From Pelomonas sp963422775 (lineage in GTDB: Bacteria > Pseudomonadota > Gammaproteobacteria > Burkholderiales > Burkholderiaceae_C): a stretch of 64,000 bases of DNA. Positions 8,284 through 16,842 of this stretch are shown piece after piece. The translations under genes were made by a program, and so were the position numbers. The DNA lies in assembly GCA_963422775.4 (NCBI GenBank), contig CAUJSJ030000039.1, positions 1 through 64,000 on the forward strand, in the 5' to 3' direction. The notes under the pieces were generated by a model. That model was not told the origin of the DNA. It made no database searches and was given only the letters and a program-made list of their open reading frames with translations. The stretch's first letter is position 1. Each line of letters opens with the position of its first letter.

Positions 8284-9377
8284 GCCATAGCCCCTTTCAC
8301 GCGGCGGCGCAGGCAGAAGCGATTGGCGTTGTCGCGCAGCCAGATGACGGCCAGGGCGAGCACAAGGGCGCTGCCGTGCACCGTGATGAGTGCGCGCGGC
8401 AGCGCCACGCGCCCGTTGCCGACCCAGGACTGCGACAGGTTGATGAGGTTGAAGTAGACGATGAAGGCCAGCAGCGCGAACAGCAGGTTCCAGTTGCTGG
8501 CGCGGCGCGGGTTGGACGCGGCCAGGCCGACGCCGAGCAGGGCCATGTTGACGCCGCCCAGGATCATCCCCAGCCGCCAAGCCAGCTCGCCCTGGTTCTT
8601 GGGTGTGGGCAGGCGCAGCAGGTCCAGCGTCGCCATCGCCTTGGGCGGCAGCTGGTTGGCGTTGGCCAGCACCTGCGTGTCCGTCATCACCTTGTACTGC
8701 TCAAAGCGCGCCAGGCTCTTTTCGCCGGTCTTGAGCTGGGTCTCGTTGCGCTGGCCATGGTCCAGCACCAGCAGACGGTCGTCGCCCTCCATCTCCAGGC
8801 GGCCGCGCGCCGACGTCGTCACCGATTCGCGTTCATGCTGGTTCGACAGGATGAAGACGTTCCGGCCGGTCGCCGCGTTGTCGCCATCGCGTTCGATGAA
8901 GAACACACGGCTGCCATCGCGCGAGCTCTGGAACTGGCCCGGCGCCACGCGCGACAGGTCGCTGCGCTTCTGGTAGCGGTCGCGCAGTTCGGCGCTGTTC
9001 TGGTTGCCCCAGGGCCAGACGAGCAGTTCCAGCACGATGACTGCCAGCAGGACGGGCCAGGCCATGCGCAGCACAGGCCGCACGAAACGTGACAGCGGAA
9101 TGCCGCTGGCGAACCAGATCGTCATCTCGGACTCGCGGTAGATGCGGCCCAGCGTGATGACGACGGCGACGAAGAGGGACAGGATGAGCATCGTCGCAAG
9201 GTGGGCGATGGTCGCGTAGCCCATCAGCAGCACGACGTCTTGCGGTGCGACATTGCCTCCGGCGGCCTGGCCCAGCGTGCGGATCAGCGTCGACGTGAGC
9301 ATGATGGTCAGGATGACCACCAGCGTGACGCCGAAGCTCCTGGCCAGTTCGGATCGCGTCGATGAATCGAATAACAT
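8280..9377 (-). CDS. lptF: LPS export ABC transporter permease LptF
   Basis: LptF partners LptG in lipopolysaccharide export. The N-terminus MLFDSSTRSELARSFG followed by a helix, LIRTLGQAAGG, and the helix pair near residues 50-125 match the family. A periplasmic domain (about 130-265) and three C-terminal helices follow. I chose the ATG at 9377 because it gives the standard N-terminus; the longer start at 9386 would be a GTG three codons upstream. It is the first gene of the lptF-lptG-cbiX-cysB-like chain and is divergent from pepA across about 30 bases, so the two promoters must overlap the coding ends. Confidence 0.92.
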   Translation of the reverse strand: MLFDSSTRSELARSFGVTLVVILTIMLTSTLIRTLGQAAGGNVAPQDVVLLMGYATIAHLATMLILSLFVAVVITLGRIYRESEMTIWFASGIPLSRFVRPVLRMAWPVLLAVIVLELLVWPWGNQNSAELRDRYQKRSDLSRVAPGQFQSSRDGSRVFFIERDGDNAATGRNVFILSNQHERESVTTSARGRLEMEGDDRLLVLDHGQRNETQLKTGEKSLARFEQYKVMTDTQVLANANQLPPKAMATLDLLRLPTPKNQGELAWRLGMILGGVNMALLGVGLAASNPRRASNWNLLFALLAFIVYFNLINLSQSWVGNGRVALPRALITVHGSALVLALAVIWLRDNANRFCLRRRVKGAMA

Positions 9378-9407
9378 CAAAAACACTTCTATCTACTTCT
9401 GGTCATT

Positions 9408-10871
9408 ATGGACTTCAAGATTCAAACCGCAGAGTTGGATGCGCTCGGGGGAGTCGGCGCTGACGCCCTTGTCGTTGTGCTCGGCGGCGAGGCCTTGCCC
9501 AAGGGGCTGGATGCCGCTGTCGCCACGCATGTGCAGGCGGCCATCAAGCTCGGTGACTTCGCTCTGAAAGCCGGCCAGGCACTGACACTGACGCAGGCGG
9601 AAGGCATCAAGTCGCCTCGCCTCGTGCTGGTCGCCAGTGGAAAGTCGACGCTGGCTGCGGCACGTGCCGCGCTGGGTGCCGGCCTGGCCCAGATCAAGTC
9701 GCGCGGCGCGGTCAGCGCCGCCGTGGTGTTTGCTGGCTTCGACGCCGGCCTTGTCGAATCGCTGGCCGAGCAGACCGCTCTGGCAGGCAGCGACGCGGTC
9801 TATCTCTACCGCCACACCAAGCCCAGCGCGCCAGCGGCTTCCAAGCTGGCCAAGCTGGCCTTGCTGGTGGGCAAGGCCGACGCGAAGGCTGCCAAGGCCG
9901 GCCTGGCTCGCGGCGAGGCCATTGCCGCTGGCGTCGAGCTGGCACGCGAATGTGCCAACCGCCCTGCCAACTACGCGACGCCGACCTATCTGGGCGAAGT
10001 CGTGCAGGGCCTGGGCAAGGCGCACGGCCTCAAGGTCGAGGTGCTGGACAAAAAGGCCGTGGAAAAGCTCGGCATGGGCAGCTTCCTGTCCGTCGCCCAG
10101 GGTTCGGACGAGCCGCTGCGCTTCATCGTCGCGCGCTACGACGGCGCGGCCAAGACGGTGGCGCCCGTCGTTCTGGTAGGCAAGGGCATCACCTTCGACA
10201 CCGGCGGCATCTCGCTGAAGCCGGGCGCCGAGATGGACGAGATGAAGTTCGACATGGGCGGCGCGGCCAGCGTCATCGGCACGTTGCGTGCGGTGGCTGA
10301 ACTCAAGCCCAAGCTCAACCTCGTCATGATCGTCGCCGCCTGCGAAAACATGCCCAGCGGCCGCGCGGTCAAGCCGGGCGACGTGGTGACGTCGATGTCG
10401 GGCCAGACCATCGAGATCCTGAACACCGACGCCGAAGGCCGCCTCATCCTCTGCGACGCGCTGACCTATGCCGAGCGCTTCAAGCCGGCAGTCGTCGTTG
10501 ATGTGGCGACGCTGACCGGCGCCTGTGTCATCGCGCTGGGTGGCGTTCGCAGCGGCATGTATGCCAGCGACGACGAACTTGCAGCGTCGCTGACTGCGGC
10601 CGGTGATGCCGTGCTCGACCCGTGCTGGCGCATGCCGCTGGACGACGAGTACGCCGAAGGCCTGAAGAGCAACTTTGCCGACGTGCCCAACATCGCCGGC
10701 CGTGCAGGCGGGTCGATCACGGCAGCCAAGTTCCTGCAGCGCTTTGCCGGCAAATACCGCTGGGGCCATCTCGACATCGCCGGCACGGCCTGGAAGGGTG
10801 GTGCGGCCAAGGGCGCAACGGGCCGCCCCGTGGGCCTGCTGACGCACTTCGTGCTGAGCCACGCGAAGTAA
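9408..10871 (+). CDS. pepA: leucyl aminopeptidase (M17 family)
   Basis: This cytosolic dinuclear-zinc aminopeptidase removes N-terminal residues from peptides. The C-terminal catalytic domain holds the metal- and bicarbonate-binding motifs GKGITFDTGGISLKPG and the family signature NTDAEGRLILCDAL. The N-terminal domain (about 1-160) is less conserved. Length 487 is normal. Start ATG 9408 gives MDFKIQTAELDAL. The lptF / pepA / holC order is common in betaproteobacteria, and holC follows after 3 bases. E. coli PepA also acts in Xer recombination and regulation; nothing here tests that. Confidence 0.95.
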   Translation: MDFKIQTAELDALGGVGADALVVVLGGEALPKGLDAAVATHVQAAIKLGDFALKAGQALTLTQAEGIKSPRLVLVASGKSTLAAARAALGAGLAQIKSRGAVSAAVVFAGFDAGLVESLAEQTALAGSDAVYLYRHTKPSAPAASKLAKLALLVGKADAKAAKAGLARGEAIAAGVELARECANRPANYATPTYLGEVVQGLGKAHGLKVEVLDKKAVEKLGMGSFLSVAQGSDEPLRFIVARYDGAAKTVAPVVLVGKGITFDTGGISLKPGAEMDEMKFDMGGAASVIGTLRAVAELKPKLNLVMIVAACENMPSGRAVKPGDVVTSMSGQTIEILNTDAEGRLILCDALTYAERFKPAVVVDVATLTGACVIALGGVRSGMYASDDELAASLTAAGDAVLDPCWRMPLDDEYAEGLKSNFADVPNIAGRAGGSITAAKFLQRFAGKYRWGHLDIAGTAWKGGAAKGATGRPVGLLTHFVLSHAK

Positions 10872-10874
10872 GCG

Positions 10875-11297
10875 GTGGCCGGCCAGGTCAGCTTCTACAG
10901 CGACGCAGCGGACCCGCTGCAATACGCCTGCCGGCTGATCCGTCGCGCTCTCGCGTCGGGCAAGCCGGTTGGCGTGTGCGTGGCCTCGGCGCACGCCGCG
11001 CAGCTGGATGAATTGCTGTGGAGCTTCGATGCCGCGGAGTTCATTCCGCATCGACGTTGGGACGGTGCAACGCCAGCAGCACCCGGTGAAGTGCTGCTGG
11101 TCGGCGACGCCGCCCAATTGCCGCACCGTGGACTGCTGCTGAATCTGTGCGACGAGATGCCCGGCGATGCGCAAGATTTCGAGCGCGTGCTGGAGGTCAT
11201 CGGGCGGGAACCCTCGAGCGTTCAAGCTGGGCGTGCGCGTTATCGCGTCTATCAGCAGTCGGGCGCCAAGCTGGACCACTTTTCAGCGGCAGGTTGA
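10875..11297 (+). CDS. holC: DNA polymerase III chi subunit
   Basis: Chi links the clamp loader to SSB. The 140-residue protein has the family layout: VSFYSDAADPLQYACRLIRR at the N-terminus, a central LLWSFDAAEFIPHRRW segment and the conserved C-terminal YRVYQQSGAKLDHF region. It starts with GTG at 10875, three bases after the pepA stop, and no better ATG exists. Co-transcription with pepA is likely and follows the order seen in many proteobacteria. Confidence 0.9.
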   Translation: MAGQVSFYSDAADPLQYACRLIRRALASGKPVGVCVASAHAAQLDELLWSFDAAEFIPHRRWDGATPAAPGEVLLVGDAAQLPHRGLLLNLCDEMPGDAQDFERVLEVIGREPSSVQAGRARYRVYQQSGAKLDHFSAAG

Positions 11298-11357
11298 CAA
11301 CGTTGCGTCCACGCTTTCCCGAATGAGAGCACCCTGGATTTGGGGTATGTTCAATTG

Positions 11358-11371
11358 GTTGAAAAATCAAC
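11358..11371. promoter_or_regulatory. short inverted repeat upstream of the amino-acid binding-protein gene
   Basis: A perfect GTTGA-N4-TCAAC repeat lies 43 bases before the start codon at 11415, in an AT-rich stretch of an otherwise GC-rich region. It could be an operator or part of a promoter. I see no convincing -35/-10 pair around it, so function is unproven. A GGAG ribosome-binding site is present at about 11404-11407. Confidence 0.25.
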
Positions 11372-11414
11372 AGGTCTCTGTTTGTTCCTCTCTCTTTCAA
11401 ACTGGAGTTGATCC

Positions 11415-12557
11415 ATGCAAATCAAGCTGAATATCGTGGTGGGCGCAGTGGCTGCACTGCTCAGCGGCGCCGCCATGTCGCAAGACCTGGTCGTCAAGAT
11501 CGGCCACGTCGGCCCGACCAGCGGCGCCATTGCCCACCTGGGCAAGGACAACGAGCTGGGCGCCCGCCTGGCCATCGAGGAACTGAACGCCAAGGGCGTC
11601 ATGATCGGCGGCAAAAAGGCCAAGTTCGAGCTGCTGGCTGAAGACGATGCCGGCGATCCGAAGCAAGGCACGGCCGCTGCCCAGAAGCTGGTCGACTCCA
11701 AGGTCAACGGCGTCATCGGCCACTTGAACTCGGGTACGTCGATCCCGGCCTCCAAGGTCTACAGCGACGCTGGCATTCCGCAGATCTCGCCGTCGGCCAC
11801 GAACCCCAAGTTCACCCGCAACGGCTACAAGACCACCTTCCGCGTCGTCGCCGACGATGTGCATCTGGGTGGCACGCTGGGCCGCTACGCCGCCAAGGAT
11901 CTGAAGGGCAAGTCCATCGCCGTCATCGATGACCGCACGGCCTACGGCCAGGGCGTCGCCGACGAGTTCGAAAAGGGCGTCAAGGGTGCGGGCGGCAAGA
12001 TCGTCGGCCGGGAATTCACGAATGACAAGGCCACGGACTTCACCGCCATCCTGACCTCCTTGAAGGGCAAGAAGCCCGATGTGGTCTTCTTCGGCGGCAT
12101 GGACGCCGTGGCCGGCCCGATGCTGCGCCAGATGAAGCAGCTCGGCATCGAAGCCAAGTTCATGGGCGGCGACGGCATCTGCTCGGGCGAGCTGCCCAAG
12201 CTGGCGGCCGGCACGATGGCGGATGGCCAGGTCGTCTGTGCTGAAGCGGGCGGCGTCGAGGGCGAAGCCAAGAAGTCGATGGATGAGTTCAAGGCCAAGT
12301 TCAAGTCGAAGTTCAACGTCGACGTGCAGATCTACGCCCCTTACGTCTATGACGCCGTCAACGTGATGGCTGCCGCGATGGCCAAGGCCGGTTCGGCCGA
12401 GCCGGCCAAGTACCTGCCTGTGCTGGCCAAGACGGCCGGCTACAAGGGCGTGACCGGCACCATTGCCTTCGACGAGAAGGGCGACATCAAGAATGGTGCG
12501 CTGACGCTGTACACCTACAAGGGTGGTGCTCGCGAGCAGCTCGCCGTCGTCCGTTGA
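11415..12557 (+). CDS. branched-chain amino acid ABC transporter substrate-binding protein
   Basis: This is a periplasmic type I solute-binding protein of the LivJ/LivK family. A signal peptide (about 1-22, ending SGAAMS) precedes a two-lobe Peripla_BP_6 domain; VKIGHVGPTSGAIAHLGKDN, HLNSGTSIPASKVY and VIDDRTAYGQGVADEF are typical ligand-site and hinge segments. The 380-residue length is normal. No permease or ATPase genes are adjacent in the window, so it is an orphan receptor here. The gene is closed by two tandem hairpin terminators. Ligand specificity is inferred from the family only. Confidence 0.88.
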   Translation: MQIKLNIVVGAVAALLSGAAMSQDLVVKIGHVGPTSGAIAHLGKDNELGARLAIEELNAKGVMIGGKKAKFELLAEDDAGDPKQGTAAAQKLVDSKVNGVIGHLNSGTSIPASKVYSDAGIPQISPSATNPKFTRNGYKTTFRVVADDVHLGGTLGRYAAKDLKGKSIAVIDDRTAYGQGVADEFEKGVKGAGGKIVGREFTNDKATDFTAILTSLKGKKPDVVFFGGMDAVAGPMLRQMKQLGIEAKFMGGDGICSGELPKLAAGTMADGQVVCAEAGGVEGEAKKSMDEFKAKFKSKFNVDVQIYAPYVYDAVNVMAAAMAKAGSAEPAKYLPVLAKTAGYKGVTGTIAFDEKGDIKNGALTLYTYKGGAREQLAVVR

Positions 12558-12577
12558 TGCTGGCTTGCTGATTCAAG

Positions 12578-12604
12578 ACGCCCGCTTTGGCGGGCGTTTT
12601 TTCT
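12578..12604 (+). terminator. intrinsic terminator 1 after the binding-protein gene
   Basis: The stem ACGCCCGC / GCGGGCGT with loop TTTG is followed directly by a run of T residues. It lies 20 bases after the stop codon and is a textbook rho-independent terminator. Confidence 0.85.
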
Positions 12605-12608
12605 TGCC

Positions 12609-12636
12609 AAGGCCCGCCTGCGTGCGGGCCTTTTCT
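12609..12636 (+). terminator. intrinsic terminator 2, in tandem
   Basis: A second strong hairpin (AAGGCCCGC / GCGGGCCTT, 6-base loop) followed by TTTTCTTTT stands four bases after the first terminator's T-run. Two tandem terminators insulate the downstream exopolysaccharide region from read-through. Confidence 0.8.
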
Positions 12637-12641
12637 TTTGC

Positions 12642-13244
12642 AGCTTCGAGGGAGTTGTTGCTGGACGACAAAACAATGTGAGTTGCGACAGCGGGGGAGT
12701 GAATAAGTCGTGAATACTGCCCGCGCCTCACTGCGGCTCAATATCGCCGCTGCATGAAAACTCCGCGAATGGGGTGGAGCCCGTTCTCCATAAACCCTGT
12801 TTCGTGGAATTTCAAAGCGATGGCTGTGCGTTTCGCACGCTTTGCCTCGGCCAGCGCTGACGCTGTCATGGTCCTGTCGCCCGCTTTCGGTTCTACTGCC
12901 GCCCGGTGTGAAAACGAGGCTGCGTTCGGGCCGCGCATCGGACGCAGCCGGCACGGATTCAAGGCTTGCGCACCCTCTAAACGGGGGGCTTTCAAGCCTG
13001 AGGGGCAGAGGCATGATGCCGGCGCGATCAAGGTTGGTCGGAATTGTCCTTTGCGGCGTCAAGTCCGGGGCGTTCACAGACCGGCCGGGCGGTCTCCGAG
13101 GTGTCCGTGACTGTCGGGGCTGCCGCGAGGTGGTAATGCGACAGGCGGTCTCCGTGCGAGAAATGGAATATCGATATAGATTCGAATTTCGTTAATCGGA
13201 TTGCAAATGCGGAAAGCGCCAAGCGGTATTGATCGGGGATAAAA
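12642..13244. other. non-coding leader region upstream of the exopolysaccharide locus
   Basis: About 600 bases without a convincing gene. Short open frames occur on both strands but show no family resemblance, no good ribosome-binding site and no consistent codon pattern. The last 90 bases (about 13155-13244) are notably AT-rich and end in a GGGGAT ribosome-binding site before the ATG at 13245, so the promoter of the sugar-transferase gene is probably there. I found no sigma-54 -24/-12 pair with correct spacing. Confidence 0.5.
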
Positions 13245-14627
13245 ATGATTCGAATATTCAACCATTACCTGCACAAGCAGACGCTGCTTCAGGTCTTCTT
13301 CGATCTCGGCCTGATCGTGTTTGCCGTCATTGCCGTTGTCCTCAGCCAAGGCGAGTCAGCGCAGACGGTGCTTCCGTTCGCCGCGTCGCACGGCCTGTCT
13401 CTTGCCGGCTGCATGTTCGTGATCAATTCGGCCACGGGCTTCTATCAACATGTGCACAACCGCTCCATTACGGAGTCCTGCGCGCGCGCGCTGTTCGGCC
13501 TGCTGTTCGGTCTGCCGTTGGCCTACGCCATCTTCAGCCTGGTGCCTTCCAACACGAGCCATCGTGACCTGCTGACCCTGGTGGCCATGGTCGCCGTCGC
13601 CGCGGTGATGGTGCATCGCGTCTACGCTGCCCACTCTGGTGCTCAGGCTCGCCTGCGCAGCCGCATCCTGATTTTTGGTACGGGCGTGGCCGCCCGAACT
13701 GTGGGCAACACGCTGCGTGCCTCCGATCCGCACGCACAGATCGTGGGTTACTACGCCGGCCCCAATGAAGACCAACCTGAGGTGCCTCGAGCAGAGATCA
13801 TCAATGACGGGGCCAACCTCACCGAAGCCGCGCTGAAGCACAACGTCGACGAGATCGTCGTCGCACTGAGCGAGCGTCGTGGCGGCAGCATGCCTCTGCG
13901 TCAATTACTGGATTGCAAGCTGTCCGGCGTTCGCGTCGTCGACATTGCTACCCACTTCGAGAAGACGCTGGCGCAGATCAATATCAAGCATGTCAACGCC
14001 GGCTGGCTGGTGTTTGGCGACGGCTTCAGCCAAGGAATGTTGCGTGCAGCGATCAAGCGTGTCTGTGACATCGTGTTCGCTTCGCTGATCCTGGCAGTGA
14101 CCTGGCCGATCATGTTGATCACGGCCCTGGCCATACGCTTTGAATCGCGCGGTCCCATGCTTTATCGCCAGGAGCGCGTCGGCCTGAACGGTGTGCCCTT
14201 CAACGTCATCAAGTTCCGCAGCATGCGGACCGATGCGGAGAAGGATGGGAAGCCGCGCTGGGCGACCAAAAACGATGACCGCGTCACTCGCGTTGGTCGC
14301 TTCATCCGCAGGGTACGCATCGATGAGCTACCGCAGCTTTTCAATGTGCTGTGGGGCGAGATGAGCATGGTCGGGCCGCGCCCGGAGCGTCAGTATTTTG
14401 TCGACGAGCTGGTCAGCAAGATTCCCTACTACGCAGTGCGCCACAGCGTGAAGCCTGGTGTCACCGGTTGGGCACAGGTGCGCTATGAGTACGGTTCGAC
14501 GATCGAGGATTCGGTCGAGAAACTTCAGTACGACCTCTACTACGTCAAGAATCACTCGCTCTTCCTTGATCTGCTGATCATGCTGGAGACGGTGGCCGTG
14601 GTGCTGACCGGCAAGGGCGCTCGCTGA
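13245..14627 (+). CDS. epsB: EpsB-type undecaprenyl-phosphate sugar phosphotransferase, PEP-CTERM/XrtA system-associated
   Basis: This priming enzyme transfers a sugar-1-phosphate to undecaprenyl phosphate to start repeat-unit synthesis. About four to five N-terminal membrane helices (about 15-130) and a Rossmann-like domain (about 135-260) precede one more helix and the bacterial sugar-transferase domain. Catalytic-domain motifs visible are KFRSMRTDAEKDG, RIDELPQLFNVLWGEMS and VGPRPERQYF. The protein matches the exosortase-associated branch usually called EpsB (460 residues, normal). It is the first gene of the region, with prsK 46 bases downstream. Confidence 0.9.
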   Translation: MIRIFNHYLHKQTLLQVFFDLGLIVFAVIAVVLSQGESAQTVLPFAASHGLSLAGCMFVINSATGFYQHVHNRSITESCARALFGLLFGLPLAYAIFSLVPSNTSHRDLLTLVAMVAVAAVMVHRVYAAHSGAQARLRSRILIFGTGVAARTVGNTLRASDPHAQIVGYYAGPNEDQPEVPRAEIINDGANLTEAALKHNVDEIVVALSERRGGSMPLRQLLDCKLSGVRVVDIATHFEKTLAQINIKHVNAGWLVFGDGFSQGMLRAAIKRVCDIVFASLILAVTWPIMLITALAIRFESRGPMLYRQERVGLNGVPFNVIKFRSMRTDAEKDGKPRWATKNDDRVTRVGRFIRRVRIDELPQLFNVLWGEMSMVGPRPERQYFVDELVSKIPYYAVRHSVKPGVTGWAQVRYEYGSTIEDSVEKLQYDLYYVKNHSLFLDLLIMLETVAVVLTGKGAR

Positions 14628-14673
14628 GCCTTGTGCGCTTCGGCGTAAGCGCCGATGTTCATGCTGCTGAGGC

Positions 14674-16842
14674 ATGCTTGAATCACGCATGTCTCTTGCT
14701 GTTGAATGGGGTTCTGCCCTGAGCGCGATGATCGAGAAGTTGGCGCCTTTTCTTTCGTTGGGCAGTCTTGCCGATCTGATTTGCGCGTCGGCCTATGGGC
14801 TGTTCGCGCTCTATTTCGCTTTGAGGCTGTTGCGCGGCAGTCTGCCTGCCACGACGCTGGCGCTGGTCTTTCTGGCTGCGCTGGCCAGCAGTTCGATTTG
14901 GGCTGGCGTTGCGTTGGTGGATGGATTGAGGCATTGGTCCGATCGCCTCCCGACCTGGATCACACCGACGCTGGATCTGCTGCGTTTCGGCTTTTGGTTC
15001 GCCTTCATGCTGATGTTGTTGCCGCCACCGCGGCGCGGCGGTGGTTTTGGCTGGATGCGCCCCCTGGCCGCCTGCGCGGTATTGGCTCAACTGTGGCTCA
15101 TCCTGTCCGCCGAGAGCCTGCCGCCAGGGACTTTGGCTCGGCCTCAAGCCTTTGCAGCGCTTGGCATCGCAGTGTTGGGCCTGGTCCTCGTCGAGCAAAT
15201 GCTGCGCAACGCAACGGGCGATGCGCGCTGGAATGCCAAGCCGGTCTGTCTGGCTCTTGGCGCCATCTTCGTTTTCGATCTCTTCATCGCCTCTCAATCC
15301 GCGTTGTTCCAGCACTTTGATGGCGACGCCATCAGCGTGCGCTCACTCGTGCATGCGGTAGCGGTGCCCTTGCTCTATGTGGCGTCTCGCCGGCACGCCG
15401 ACTGGCTGGGCAAGCTGCATGTGTCGCGCGCGGCAGTCTTCCATTCGGCTGCGCTATTGCTGGTCGGCTTTTATCTGCTGATGGTGGCCGGCGTTGGGTA
15501 CTACGTGCGCTACACGAGTGGCCACTGGGGACGAGCCTTGTCCGTGGCGCTGGTCTTTGTAGCGCTGGTGGCGCTGGCTTTGCTGGTCGCCTCCGGCTCG
15601 ATGCGCTCCCGCCTGCGTGTCTACATCAGCAAGAACTTCTTCAGTTACCGCTATGACTATCGTGAGGAATGGTTGCGCTTCACGCAGCTGCTTTCCAGCA
15701 GCACCGAATCCCAACACACCGCGGAAACCGTCGTCCAAGCCCTTGCGAACCTGGTCGAGAGCCCGAGCGGCATGCTTTGGCTGCAACGCTCCGCGGCGAG
15801 CGATTTCGTGCAAACAGCCCGCTGGAATCTGCCGGCGCAAGTCGGCAGCGAAGGCCGGGACGGGGCGCTGGCCAGATTCTGGCAAGAGAGGGCTTGGATC
15901 ATCAATGTGGACGAGTGGCGAGAAAAGCGCGACGCCTATCCCGGCCTTGAGCTACCCGCCTGGCTGATCGACGAGCCGAGATGCTGGTTGCTGGTGCCGT
16001 TGCTCGTGCGAGAAGCGCTGATTGGCTTCGTCGTGCTTGGCCGGCCGCGCGCCCTTGTCGAGCTGAACTGGGAAGTGCGCGACCTGCTGCGTACTGCCGC
16101 CAGTCAGGCGTCGGGCTACCTGGACCAGGCTCAGGCCACCGAAGCCCTGCTGGAGGCACGCAAGTTCGACGCCTTCAACCGCATGTCGGCATTCGTGGTG
16201 CATGACCTGAAGAACATCGTCACCCAGCTCTCGCTGATGATGAAGAACGCCAAGCGCCTGCGCGACAACCCCGAGTTCCAGCAGGACATGTTGGACACTG
16301 TCGAGAATTCACTCGAGAAGATGCGCCAACTGATGCTGCAGTTGCGTGAAGGTGACAAGCCTCATGGCGTGACCAGCGGCGTTGATCTGGAGCAGATCGC
16401 GAAACGCCTTGCCGCAGCAGCATCCAGCAAGGGCAGGGTGCTGGAACTGGAGTTGCAGCCAGGCGTCAGCACCCGAGGGCATGCGGAGCGTGTGGAGCGC
16501 GTGGTGGGCCACATCGTGCAGAACGCCTTCGACGCCACTCCCGCCAGCGGTCGAGTCTGCCTGACGCTGGACTCCCAAGGCAGCCAGGCCTGCGTTCGCG
16601 TGGAGGACAGTGGCTGCGGCATGAGCGTGGATTTCATACAGAATCGCCTCTTCAAGCCGTTCCAGACCACCAAGGCCAGCGGCATGGGCATAGGAGCCCA
16701 CGAGAGCTATCAATACGTGCAGGAACTGGGAGGCAAGATCAGCGTGCAGAGTGAATTGAACCGGGGAACCACCGTAACCCTGTTGCTCCCCTTGTTCCAC
16801 GCGCAGGCTGATGCGCCGCTGGCCGCGCTGGATGCCCAATGA
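14674..16842 (+). CDS. prsK: PrsK, XrtA/PEP-CTERM system sensor histidine kinase
   Basis: PrsK is the membrane histidine kinase of the PEP-CTERM regulatory pair. About ten hydrophobic helices fill residues 20-310, a GAF-like region (about 330-490) follows, then the phosphoacceptor helix FVVHDLKNIVTQLSL (His about 510) and a C-terminal ATPase with the N-box IVQNAFDATP, EDSGCGMS and GMGIGAHESY. It overlaps prsR by 4 bases (ATGA). I chose ATG 14674, which has GAGG four bases upstream; ATG 14689 is an alternative. The signal sensed is unknown. Confidence 0.9.
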   Translation: MLESRMSLAVEWGSALSAMIEKLAPFLSLGSLADLICASAYGLFALYFALRLLRGSLPATTLALVFLAALASSSIWAGVALVDGLRHWSDRLPTWITPTLDLLRFGFWFAFMLMLLPPPRRGGGFGWMRPLAACAVLAQLWLILSAESLPPGTLARPQAFAALGIAVLGLVLVEQMLRNATGDARWNAKPVCLALGAIFVFDLFIASQSALFQHFDGDAISVRSLVHAVAVPLLYVASRRHADWLGKLHVSRAAVFHSAALLLVGFYLLMVAGVGYYVRYTSGHWGRALSVALVFVALVALALLVASGSMRSRLRVYISKNFFSYRYDYREEWLRFTQLLSSSTESQHTAETVVQALANLVESPSGMLWLQRSAASDFVQTARWNLPAQVGSEGRDGALARFWQERAWIINVDEWREKRDAYPGLELPAWLIDEPRCWLLVPLLVREALIGFVVLGRPRALVELNWEVRDLLRTAASQASGYLDQAQATEALLEARKFDAFNRMSAFVVHDLKNIVTQLSLMMKNAKRLRDNPEFQQDMLDTVENSLEKMRQLMLQLREGDKPHGVTSGVDLEQIAKRLAAAASSKGRVLELELQPGVSTRGHAERVERVVGHIVQNAFDATPASGRVCLTLDSQGSQACVRVEDSGCGMSVDFIQNRLFKPFQTTKASGMGIGAHESYQYVQELGGKISVQSELNRGTTVTLLLPLFHAQADAPLAALDAQ

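Noticed and set aside
12754..13110. 118-residue open frame on the plus strand in the non-coding leader
   Set aside because: Composition is random, there is no ribosome-binding site and no family resemblance; overlapping open frames occur on both strands, as expected in GC-rich DNA.
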